DNA of 31,128 nucleotides, taken from assembly GCA_900542525.1 (NCBI GenBank), contig UQNZ01000014.1, positions 1 to 31,128 on the forward strand, written 5' to 3'. The translations under genes and the position numbers were made by a program. Shown piece by piece: positions 21,030 through 28,348 of this stretch. Source of the stretch: an uncultured Eggerthella sp. (GTDB lineage: Bacteria > Actinomycetota > Coriobacteriia > Coriobacteriales > Eggerthellaceae). The stretch's first letter is position 1. Each line of letters starts with the position of its first letter. The notes under the pieces are model-generated. The model was not told the origin of the DNA. It saw only the letters and a program-made list of their open reading frames with translations, and did no database searches.

Positions 21030-22544
21030 ATGTCTATCGTCGCCGCCTACGCTGTTCCCCATCCGCCGCTCATCGTTCCCGCGGTTGGCAAAGGCCAAGA
21101 GGCCGCCATCCAAGCCACCATCGATGGCTACGAAGAAGTTGCGCGGCGCATTGCTGCACACCGCCCCGATACCATCATCGTCACTTCTCCGCATGCGCCG
21201 GCGTTTTCGGATGGCTTCTTCATCTCGGATGCGGAGAACATCTCGGGCACCATGGAGATGTTCGGCGTGCCTGCGGAAGAGAGCACCATCACTGCCACGG
21301 GTGATCCTGAACTGGCCGAGCTCATCGCGAGCCTCGCTAACCAGGCGAACATCCCTATCGGAATGGGCGACCAATACGATGGTCCGCTCGATCATGCTAC
21401 CTACGTGCCGCTCTATTTCTTGCGCGATTTCCTTCCCCGCACCACCGTGGTGCGCGTGGGGCTTTCAGGGCTTTCGCCACGCGAGCATCGGATGATGGGG
21501 CGTTGTTTCGAACTGGCCGCGAACATCCTCGGGCGTCGCGTCGTCTTGGTCGCGAGCGGGGACCTGTCGCACAAGCTCACGCATGATGGCCCCTATGGCT
21601 TCAACGAGGCGGGCCCGCAGTTCGACCAGAACATCACCGATATCTTCCGCTCGGGAGAGCTCGATGATCTGTTCGCCTTCGACGATCTCTTCTGCGAAGA
21701 GGCGGCCGAATGCGGATTGCGCTCGTTCCAGATGATGGCAGGCGCTCTGGCAGATACCGTTTATTCGAGCGAGCTCTTGAGCTACGAAGGTCCCTTCGGT
21801 GTTGGCTATGCAGTTGCCTGCTTCGAGGTGGAAGGCAGCGAAGAAGCAGCCATTGAAGAAGAGGCTGCCATCGAAGAGGCAACCGAGACACAGGCTGCCC
21901 AGGAAGATGCGCTCGTGGAGGGCGAGGTCGAAGCCGATCTCGTGGACGAGGACCCCTCTTCGCCTGTTCCGCAACCCGATGCCTCGCCCGATACTGGCGG
22001 CAGCGGCGTGGATCCATTCGTTGCGCTTGCCCGTGCGAGCGTGGAATATTTCGTCACCACCGAGCGGCCACTGCTCATGCCCGAAGGCTTGCCACCCGAG
22101 CTTATGGATGCGCGCGCCGGTGTGTTCGTTTCACTCCATGAGCGCGGCGATCTGCGCGGTTGCATCGGCACCATCGCTCCCACGCGTGATTCGATCGCGC
22201 AAGAGATCATCGCGAACGCTATTTCGGCCTGCAGCGGCGATCCGCGTTTCTATCCCGTGCAAAAGAACGAACTCGACTATCTTTCGTATTCGGTCGATGT
22301 ACTGTTCCCGCCCGAGCCCATCAGCTCGCCTGTCGAGCTCGACCCGCAAGAATACGGTGTGATCGTGAGCAAGGGGCATCGCCGCGGGCTGTTGCTGCCG
22401 AACCTCGAAGGCGTGAACACCGTGGAAGAGCAAGTTGCTATCGCGCGGCAGAAGGCAGGGATAGCACCGGACGAAACGGGCGTTGAACTGGAACGATTCC
22501 GCGTGGTTCGCCATACTACCGGCGGTGAGGCACGTGTCTGCTAG
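21030..22544 (+). CDS. Fused Memo and AMMECR1 protein (AmmeMemoRadiSam system A+B)
   Basis: This protein has 504 residues. Residues about 1-270 form a Memo/LigB-like domain related to extradiol dioxygenases, with His-bearing segments VPHPPLIVP, TSPHAPAF and GDLSHKL in the expected order. A Glu/Ala- and Pro/Asp-rich linker spans about 271-326. Residues 327-504 are an AMMECR1 domain with the hallmark LRGCIGT and the later VDVLFPPEP. In many bacteria these are two separate proteins; here one chain holds both. The start at 21030 is chosen for AAAGAGG six bases upstream; the frame is open 20 codons further. It overlaps the radical-SAM gene. The family is well known by occurrence, but its reaction in bacteria is not established to my knowledge. 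Confidence 0.93.
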   Translation: MSIVAAYAVPHPPLIVPAVGKGQEAAIQATIDGYEEVARRIAAHRPDTIIVTSPHAPAFSDGFFISDAENISGTMEMFGVPAEESTITATGDPELAELIASLANQANIPIGMGDQYDGPLDHATYVPLYFLRDFLPRTTVVRVGLSGLSPREHRMMGRCFELAANILGRRVVLVASGDLSHKLTHDGPYGFNEAGPQFDQNITDIFRSGELDDLFAFDDLFCEEAAECGLRSFQMMAGALADTVYSSELLSYEGPFGVGYAVACFEVEGSEEAAIEEEAAIEEATETQAAQEDALVEGEVEADLVDEDPSSPVPQPDASPDTGGSGVDPFVALARASVEYFVTTERPLLMPEGLPPELMDARAGVFVSLHERGDLRGCIGTIAPTRDSIAQEIIANAISACSGDPRFYPVQKNELDYLSYSVDVLFPPEPISSPVELDPQEYGVIVSKGHRRGLLLPNLEGVNTVEEQVAIARQKAGIAPDETGVELERFRVVRHTTGGEARVC

Positions 22545-23382
22545 CAGTGAGCGCATCACGTGTCCCGTCTGTCCGCATGCTTGTTCGCTTGCTGAAGGGC
22601 AGCGCGGCATCTGCCGTGCGCGCGTGGCACGCAGTGGGCAGGTGATCGACGAGAACTACGGGTGCATCACCTCGCTCGCGCTCGATCCGATCGAGAAGAA
22701 GCCGCTCGCGCGTTTCATGCCGGGATCGAGCATCCTTTCGATCGGCTCGTACGGCTGCAACATGCGCTGCGCGTTCTGCCAGAACGCCTCCATCGCGCAA
22801 GCTTGCAGCACCGAGGTGCCCTGGAGGTTCATGGAGCCCGAGACCATCGCCGATACCGCAGCGGCTTTCGCTTCCCAAGGCAACGTTGGTGTTGCCTACA
22901 CGTATAACGAACCGCTGGTCGGCTTTGAGTTCGTGCGCGATTGTTCGCAGGCTGTTCATGCGCGGGGGCAGGTAAACGTGCTCGTCTCGAACGGCCAGGT
23001 GAACGACGCTCCGCTCTCCGAGCTGCTCCCGCTCATCGATGCCGCGAATATCGATCTGAAGGGCTTCACCGCGGAAGTCTATCGCGAACTGGGTGGCAGT
23101 CTTGCTACCACCATGCACACGATAGAAGCCTTCGCGGGTTGTGCCACCGCGCACCTTGAGGTGACCATGCTCATCGTTCCCGGGTTGAACGATTCACGTG
23201 AACAGCTCGTGGAGGCGGCACGCTGGCTCGCAGGGCTCGACCGCAGCATTCCGCTGCATGTCACGCGGTTCTTCCCCCGCTACAAGATGCTCAACGCCGA
23301 ACCAACGCCTGTTGAGACCATCTATTCGTTCGCGAATGAGGCACGCAACTATTTGGACTTTGTCACCTGCGGCAATTGCTAG
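22534..23382 (+). CDS. AmmeMemoRadiSam system radical SAM enzyme
   Basis: This 282-residue protein starts from GTG 22534, which lies inside the end of the Memo-AMMECR1 gene (11-bp overlap, different frame), with GGTGAGG just upstream. The N-terminal CPVCPHACSLAEGQRGICRAR is the family's Cys-rich leader. The radical-SAM cluster motif CNMRCAFC gives Cys 75, 79 and 82. YTYNEPLV and NIDLKGF are family segments. The protein resembles pyruvate-formate-lyase-activating enzymes but belongs to the subfamily always found with Memo and AMMECR1. No glycyl-radical partner gene is nearby. The overlap argues for tight co-expression and probably a physical complex. Substrate unknown. Confidence 0.93.
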   Translation: MSASSERITCPVCPHACSLAEGQRGICRARVARSGQVIDENYGCITSLALDPIEKKPLARFMPGSSILSIGSYGCNMRCAFCQNASIAQACSTEVPWRFMEPETIADTAAAFASQGNVGVAYTYNEPLVGFEFVRDCSQAVHARGQVNVLVSNGQVNDAPLSELLPLIDAANIDLKGFTAEVYRELGGSLATTMHTIEAFAGCATAHLEVTMLIVPGLNDSREQLVEAARWLAGLDRSIPLHVTRFFPRYKMLNAEPTPVETIYSFANEARNYLDFVTCGNC

Positions 23383-23410
23383 TAAGATAGCGAATGCAAG
23401 GAGGTAGTGC

Positions 23411-24253
23411 ATGTCCGAATCGCACGCGCATCATAAGCCCGTAGTGGGGATCGTTCCCACCAAATTGCCTGAGCCGTACGACGACGGCATCAATCATTAT
23501 GCGCTCGCGGTGCGCTCTGCTGGCGCGAAACCTTACCTGCTTCCCGTCACGGACGACGTTGGTGCCTACGAGACCATCTTCCCGCACATGGACGGCTTCC
23601 TCTTGACCGGCGGGAAAGATATCGATCCCGTGCGTTATGGGGACACCGAAGACGATCCGAGCGTGACCGATCATCTGCCTGGCCGCGAAGAGCTCGAGCA
23701 TCTGATCTTGTGCTACAGCGATGAATTCGACGTGCCCATCATGGGTATCTGCCGTGGCATGCAGATGCTGAACGTCTTCTACGGCGGCAGCTTGCATCTC
23801 GACCTTGCCACGCAAACGAAGCAGCAAACGCATTTCGCGAACCACTTCCAGAGCCTCCCCTTCTCCGAGCCATCGCATCATGTAACGCTCGAGCCGCGCG
23901 GAAGTTTGGCACGCATCCTGCAGACGCATTCGACCCAGGTGAATTCTATGCATCATCAGGGGATATTCGAGCTCGCGCCCGAACTGCGCGCAGTGGCGTA
24001 TGACGATCAGGGTCTGATCGAGGCCATCGAGCACCCCGACAAGCCCTTCACTATCGGCGTACAATGGCATCCCGAATTCTTAGGCACGCGCAATTCCATG
24101 AATCTGCTCTTCGAGCGTTTCGTGGATGCTTGCCAGGAGGAATCGCAGCACAAGAAGGAGAAGCGCGCGAACATCGCGATCGATCGCATTCACACGGGCT
24201 TCGTCTGGCCGCAAGTTTCCTTCATCGATCGCCAGCCGAAGATCACGAATTAG
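23411..24253 (+). CDS. Gamma-glutamyl-GABA hydrolase-like class I amidotransferase (peptidase C26)
   Basis: This 280-residue protein has the class I glutamine amidotransferase triad: nucleophile Cys114 in GICRGMQMLN, and His220 and Glu222 in QWHPEF. LTGGKDIDPVRYG is typical of the PuuD/C26 family, which hydrolyses gamma-glutamyl amide bonds. The C terminus extends about 45 residues past the catalytic Glu and is rich in Lys/Glu. The Shine-Dalgarno AAGGAGGT lies five bases before the ATG. The gene follows the radical-SAM gene by 28 bp and may belong to the same operon. Whether it works with that system or in polyamine or gamma-glutamyl turnover is open. Its stop overlaps the convergent niaR stop by three bases. 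Confidence 0.88.
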   Translation: MSESHAHHKPVVGIVPTKLPEPYDDGINHYALAVRSAGAKPYLLPVTDDVGAYETIFPHMDGFLLTGGKDIDPVRYGDTEDDPSVTDHLPGREELEHLILCYSDEFDVPIMGICRGMQMLNVFYGGSLHLDLATQTKQQTHFANHFQSLPFSEPSHHVTLEPRGSLARILQTHSTQVNSMHHQGIFELAPELRAVAYDDQGLIEAIEHPDKPFTIGVQWHPEFLGTRNSMNLLFERFVDACQEESQHKKEKRANIAIDRIHTGFVWPQVSFIDRQPKITN

Positions 24254-24816
24254 AAGTGCTGCTGTTCAAACTCGGTCAGTTCGGCGAGGAAGCCCGCTTC
24301 GCCTAGCGCGGCTTCAAGCTCATCAAGCACCTCTTCGGAGTCTGCGCTCACCTCGTGGAAATGATAGCCCGAGGTAATGTTCATCAGTGGCGTGGAAGCT
24401 CCCGTGGCAAGCTCGTTGAGGAAGCGCGCCACGTCGCGGCGATTGCGGAACCCAAGATCAGCCGAGAGCCTGCCATAGGTTCGATGGTTCACGATTACGT
24501 TCTCCACCACTACCCCATGATCGACCATCAGATTGAGCTCGTCGCCGGTTTGCTCGATCGTATGATGCACTTTGAACAGGCGCTTTGGGCGCGCGTTCGC
24601 CACTCCGGTCACATACCCACGATTCGTCGCGTAGATCTCTTCACCCGATTGACGCAAGAGGGCGATGTCTTGGACCACCACCTGGCGCGACACGCCCAGT
24701 TGCTTGCCGAGCGCCGCACCTGAAAGCGGCATCGTGCTCTGACGCAGGATGTTCATGATCTCTGCTCTTCGCTCTTGGCCGGTCAACGCGCCTCCTTTTG
24801 TAGTCGTAGCTTCCAT
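24250..24816 (-). CDS. niaR: NAD-biosynthesis repressor NiaR (HTH plus 3H domain)
   Basis: This 188-residue protein has an N-terminal winged HTH (RRAEIMNILRQSTMPLSGAALGKQLGVSRQVVVQDIALLRQSG), followed by a 3H domain with its conserved His in VHHT, VDHGV and YHFHEVS. NiaR binds DNA when nicotinic acid is present and represses NAD synthesis and niacin uptake genes. It is the last gene of nadABC-niaR, 41 bp after nadC, with an AGAGGG ribosome site. It presumably represses this operon through the two boxes at 28118-28139, making a feedback loop. Confidence 0.93.
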   Translation of the reverse strand: MEATTTKGGALTGQERRAEIMNILRQSTMPLSGAALGKQLGVSRQVVVQDIALLRQSGEEIYATNRGYVTGVANARPKRLFKVHHTIEQTGDELNLMVDHGVVVENVIVNHRTYGRLSADLGFRNRRDVARFLNELATGASTPLMNITSGYHFHEVSADSEEVLDELEAALGEAGFLAELTEFEQQHF

Positions 24817-24857
24817 CTATCCCTCTGAACTGCGCTCTTCGTGCTCAACGATCTTCG

Positions 24858-25712
24858 TTATGCTTCGATCCGCAAGTTCTTCATGCTCAGATCGAGGATG
24901 CCCGCCGAATGGGTCAGTGCGCCGCTCGAGATGAAGTCAACACCCAGGTCAATGTAGGTCTGCACGTTGTCACGCGTGATGTTGCCCGAGCATTCCGTAA
25001 GCGCACGATCACCAATGAGCTCGATCGCGCGCGCCATGGTGTCGTGATCCATGTTGTCGAGCATGATGATGTCGGCACCCGCTTCGAGCGCCTCAGCCAC
25101 CATGCCAAGATCTTCGGTCTCGACCTCGATCATGCTCGTGAACGATGCCGTCTTGCGCGCTGCTTCGACAGCTGCTTTGATGCCACCTGCTGCCGCAATA
25201 TGGTTGTCCTTGAGCATCACGCTCTCGGAAAGGTTGTAGCGATGGTTCACGCCGCCGCCCAAACGAACGGCATCTTTCTCAAAGATGCGCATGCCCGGCG
25301 TGGTCTTGCGCGTGTCCACGAGCGTGGTCTTGCTGCCCTCGAGCAGATCGGCTATCTGGCGCGTGTACGTTGCGATGCCGCTCATGCGCTGCAAGTAGTT
25401 GAGTGCGGTTCGTTCAGCGGCGAGCAAGACGAACGCATCGCCTGAAATATGTGCGAGCAGCTGACCGACCTCGACACGAGAGCCATCAGCCACGAACCGC
25501 TCCACACATACCGCAGGATCGAGCAGGTGGAACGTGCGCTCGAACACATCAAGCCCTGCGATCACGCCTTCTTGCTTTGCGATAAGCTCGACCGTTGCCT
25601 GCGCGCTTGCTGGCACTACCGCCGCGGCTGACACATCGCCATGGTTGAGGTCCTCTTCAAGGGCGGTACGGATATGCTTTTCAGCGATAAGATTGAGTGC
25701 TGCCAGATCCAT
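24858..25712 (-). CDS. nadC: Nicotinate-nucleotide diphosphorylase (quinolinate phosphoribosyltransferase)
   Basis: This 284-residue enzyme converts quinolinate and PRPP to nicotinate mononucleotide. Family motifs are LEEDLNHGDVSAAAV, FVLLAAERTALNYLQRMSGIAT, DTRKTTPGMR, GGGVNHRYNLSE and LKDNHI. The C-terminal part has IEVETEDL and ISSGALTHS. The ATG at 25712 has AGAAGGA six bases upstream. The frame is open 78 codons further, but that stretch lies inside nadB and is not family-like. It is the third gene of the NAD operon, 22 bp after nadB. Confidence 0.96.
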   Translation of the reverse strand: MDLAALNLIAEKHIRTALEEDLNHGDVSAAAVVPASAQATVELIAKQEGVIAGLDVFERTFHLLDPAVCVERFVADGSRVEVGQLLAHISGDAFVLLAAERTALNYLQRMSGIATYTRQIADLLEGSKTTLVDTRKTTPGMRIFEKDAVRLGGGVNHRYNLSESVMLKDNHIAAAGGIKAAVEAARKTASFTSMIEVETEDLGMVAEALEAGADIIMLDNMDHDTMARAIELIGDRALTECSGNITRDNVQTYIDLGVDFISSGALTHSAGILDLSMKNLRIEA

Positions 25713-25734
25713 AGGATTCCTTCTTACTCGAAGA

Positions 25735-27030
25735 CTAACGGCGGCGGGCGAACACGCGATCGCGCAAGCTTTCTGCTTCGCGCTGCAGGTGCGGCTCAAC
25801 GAGTATCTGCGTTTCACGATACACCGGGATCTCTTGCTTGAACGGCGTGGCATCAGCGCAGCGGTCCGCCACGATCTTCTGCGCCGCCCTTTTCGCGAAC
25901 ACGAGGCTCTCAAGCAGGCTATTGCTTGCCAAACGGTTGGCTCCATGCACGCCGTTGCAGCTGGTCTCGCCCACGGCGAAGAGATGCTGCATGGTGGTCT
26001 GCGAATCGCTGTCCACGTGAACGCCGCCCATAAAGTAATGCTGAGCAGGCACGACCGGGATCGGTTCCTTGGTTATGTCGTAGCCTTCTTCAAGGCACTT
26101 CTGATAGATGCTCGGGAAATGATGATGGATCGTCTCGGGCTCGATATTCTCGAACGAAAGCCACACGTGCTTGCTGCCCTCAGTCTCCATCTGCGCTTTG
26201 ATCGCAGCTGAGACCACATCTCGTGGCTGCAGCTCGTCGGTGAAGCGCTTGCCTTGCGCATCGAGCAGGATCGCGCCTTCGCCGCGGCACGATTCCGAGA
26301 TCAGAAACGCGCGCCCCGGGCGCCCCGTGTAGAGGCTGGTCGGGTGAATCTGCACGTAATCCATGTTCTCCAGCTCGACGCCATGTTCACGCGCAATGCG
26401 ACACGCATCGCCGGTGAGGCTCGGGAAGTTCGTCGAGTGTTCGTAGAGACCGCCGATGCCACCGGTAGCCATGACCGTGAAGCGCGCGCGAATGCGATAC
26501 GCATCGCCTTGCGCGTCTTCCGCGATAATGCCAGCGCACACGCCGTTCTGCTCGATGATATCGACCATGGTCGTGTACGCACGGATCTCGACGTTGCTCT
26601 TTTGGCGCACTGCCGCCAGTAGCTTGGTGGTGATCTCTTTTCCCGTGGTGTCTTCGTGGAAACAGATGCGCGGACGCGAATGCGCTGCCTCGCGCGTGTA
26701 AGCGAGCTCGCCCGTTTCGGTGCGCGCGAAATCGACGCCGTAATCGATCAGGTCGTTGATCACCGCACGTGAGGAGCGGATCATGATGTCCACGCTCTCG
26801 TGCCTGTTCTCCCCATGGCCAGCGCGCAGCGTATCGTCGAAGAAGGCTTGGTAGTCGTCTTCATCGTGAAGCACGCAGATGCCGCCTTGCGCGAGCATCG
26901 AATCGCATTCGTCCACTTCGGTCTTCGCGATCATCAGGATGCTCAGATCGCTCGGCAGATTGAGCGCCGTGTAGAGGCCGCCGGCTCCGCAGCCTGCGAT
27001 GACCACATCGTATGTTTCGTCGTTCGTCAT
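25735..27030 (-). CDS. nadB: L-aspartate oxidase
   Basis: This 431-residue flavoprotein oxidises aspartate to iminoaspartate. The FAD-binding GCGAGGLYTAL is near the N terminus. The succinate-dehydrogenase-like motifs SMLAQGGI, HSRPRICFHEDTTGKEI, MATGGIGGLYEHSTN, QIHPTSL, PRDVVSAAI, HYFMGGV and GETSCNGVHGANRLASNSLLE all appear in order. It is shorter than E. coli NadB because the C-terminal helical domain is reduced. The ribosome site is GAGG eight bases before the ATG. In anaerobes fumarate can serve as acceptor. It forms quinolinate jointly with NadA. Confidence 0.95.
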   Translation of the reverse strand: MTNDETYDVVIAGCGAGGLYTALNLPSDLSILMIAKTEVDECDSMLAQGGICVLHDEDDYQAFFDDTLRAGHGENRHESVDIMIRSSRAVINDLIDYGVDFARTETGELAYTREAAHSRPRICFHEDTTGKEITTKLLAAVRQKSNVEIRAYTTMVDIIEQNGVCAGIIAEDAQGDAYRIRARFTVMATGGIGGLYEHSTNFPSLTGDACRIAREHGVELENMDYVQIHPTSLYTGRPGRAFLISESCRGEGAILLDAQGKRFTDELQPRDVVSAAIKAQMETEGSKHVWLSFENIEPETIHHHFPSIYQKCLEEGYDITKEPIPVVPAQHYFMGGVHVDSDSQTTMQHLFAVGETSCNGVHGANRLASNSLLESLVFAKRAAQKIVADRCADATPFKQEIPVYRETQILVEPHLQREAESLRDRVFARRR

Positions 27031-27054
27031 GTTCCGTTCCTCTTATAGTGAAAA

Positions 27055-27080
27055 CGCGAGCGGTTTTGGGTGAGCTCGCG
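27055..27080 (-). terminator. Hairpin between nadA and nadB
   Basis: CGCGAGC and GCTCGCG (27055-27061 and 27074-27080) are perfect reverse complements. On the minus strand the stem is followed by TTTTCAC. The short T-run suggests partial termination or an mRNA-processing stem inside the operon rather than a full stop. Confidence 0.4.
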
Positions 27081-27147
27081 CGGTTTTGTCGTTACCGTTC
27101 GTACAGTCGGCCTGGCACGCGCCGGCTTGAGCCAGCATTCGGCCACA

Positions 27148-28086
27148 TCAGGATGAAAGCTCGAGCATGCGCGTGAGCGTTTCCTTGGCCGCGGGCACGA
27201 ATTCAGCCTCGACCTCAACTTCTTCCGTGGTGTTCTCGAGCGCTTCGGCGATCTGCTCGAGCGTGATCGAAGACATATCTTCGCAGCGCGGGGTGGTTGC
27301 GGGGAAATGAAGCTGCTTGCTGTCCGCTTCGCTACCCAGGCGCTTGGCGATCTCGTGCGCGACGCCCACCACGGTGCAGATGATATAGTCGGTCTCTTCG
27401 CCGGTCACCACACGATCGATGATGCCCGCAGTCGAGCCGAGGTAGTCGGCCAACTCGCAGACTTGCGCGTTGCATTCAGGATGCGCGAGCACGAGCGCGT
27501 TCGGATGCACCTCTTTCAGCGCGCGCACCTCATCAGGCGAGATGTCTTGATGAATCGGGCAGTACCCATCATTGAAGATGAAATTCTTCTCGGGCACGAG
27601 CGAAGCGATGTAGCGCCCCAAGTTCTGATCGGGAATGAACAGGATGTTTCGCTGCGGCAAGTTCTGGCAGATCTTGAGCGCATTCGATGAGGTAACGCAC
27701 ACATCCGACCACGATTTGATCTCTGCGGTGGAGTTCACGTAGCAAACCACCGCAAGATCGTCGTATTCGGCGCGCGCCGCATCCACCGTCTCCTTCGTGA
27801 CCATGTGGGCCATCGGACAGTCTGCCTGCGGATTCGGCAAGATGACGGTCTTGTTCGGGCTCAAGAGCTTCGCGCTCTCGCCCATGAACTGCACGCCCGC
27901 GAACACGATGGTTGCGCAATCGAGATCGGCAGCGAGTTTGCTCAAGTTGTAGGAATCCCCGGTGTGGTCGGCAACATCCTGGATCGCATCTTCAACGTAG
28001 AAATGCGCCAGAATGACCGCGTCGCGCTCGGCTTTCAGCTCTTCGATGCGCGCGACAAGTTCTGTATCAGTTGGCAAGGTAGCCAT
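27148..28086 (-). CDS. nadA: Quinolinate synthase
   Basis: This 312-residue [4Fe-4S] enzyme condenses iminoaspartate with dihydroxyacetone phosphate. Cluster Cys are in NPQADCPMAH, HPECNAQVCELAD and TPRCEDM. LAHFYVEDAIQDVADHTGDS and FAGVQFMGESAKLLSP are family signatures. The start is uncertain. ATG 28086 has AAGGGG directly against it, too close; TTG 28077 has AAGGGG nine bases upstream; and TTG 28107 lies at or before the predicted transcript start. ATG 28086 is used here because it best preserves family length. It is the first gene of nadABC-niaR, with a 117-bp gap before nadB. Confidence 0.94.
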   Translation of the reverse strand: MATLPTDTELVARIEELKAERDAVILAHFYVEDAIQDVADHTGDSYNLSKLAADLDCATIVFAGVQFMGESAKLLSPNKTVILPNPQADCPMAHMVTKETVDAARAEYDDLAVVCYVNSTAEIKSWSDVCVTSSNALKICQNLPQRNILFIPDQNLGRYIASLVPEKNFIFNDGYCPIHQDISPDEVRALKEVHPNALVLAHPECNAQVCELADYLGSTAGIIDRVVTGEETDYIICTVVGVAHEIAKRLGSEADSKQLHFPATTPRCEDMSSITLEQIAEALENTTEEVEVEAEFVPAAKETLTRMLELSS

Positions 28087-28106
28087 CCCCTTCAATCTTT
28101 TGAGCA

Positions 28107-28139
28107 AGTATGGCAGATGTGAAGACAGCTGACAAGACA
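28107..28139 (-). promoter_or_regulatory. nadA promoter with two tandem NiaR-like boxes
   Basis: On the minus strand TTGTCA (28130-28135) and CATACT (28107-28112) form a -35/-10 pair with a 17-bp spacer. TGTCTTGTCA (28130-28139) and TGTCTTCACA (28118-28127) are two copies, 12 bp apart, of a sequence close to TGTCTTGACA, which I recall as the core of NiaR sites in Gram-positive bacteria. One box covers the -35 and the other lies in the spacer, an ideal position for repression. Confidence 0.6.
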
Positions 28140-28145
28140 GTAAAA

Positions 28146-28172
28146 CATATCGGTCAAGATGCGACCGATATG
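28146..28172. repeat. 10-bp dyad upstream of the nadA promoter
   Basis: CATATCGGTC (28146-28155) and GACCGATATG (28163-28172) are perfect reverse complements around seven bases. They lie just upstream of the nadA -35. This could be an operator for a second regulator or a terminator stem for the upstream gene, though no T-run follows on the minus strand within five bases. Confidence 0.6.
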
Positions 28173-28228
28173 GCCGAGGCTATGAAAGGAGTTCAGGCGC
28201 CTTGTTCAGCGCGTCTTCTTCGCGGGAT

Positions 28229-28276
28229 GTTCGCAGGTTTGTTCACGGGCTTGTTCGCGGGTTTGTTCACGGGTTT
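28229..28276. repeat. 12-bp tandem repeat, four copies
   Basis: GTTCGCAGGTTT, GTTCACGGGCTT, GTTCGCGGGTTT and GTTCACGGGTTT follow each other without gaps. They lie in the gap between the YeiH-like gene and nadA. A plus-strand frame would read as FAGLFTGL repeats, but that frame runs antisense into the YeiH gene and is probably not coding. Confidence 0.8.
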
Positions 28277-28348
28277 GCACGCCGAAGCCAGCGGTCAAAA
28301 ACAAAAAGCAAACGTCAAAAGCCCCAAGTTACCAGTGCGACCGTGCGA

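Noticed and set aside
25713..25946. 78-codon N-terminal extension of nadC
   Set aside because: It lies inside the nadB coding region and is Arg/Ser-rich shadow sequence. The family start and a ribosome site are at 25712.
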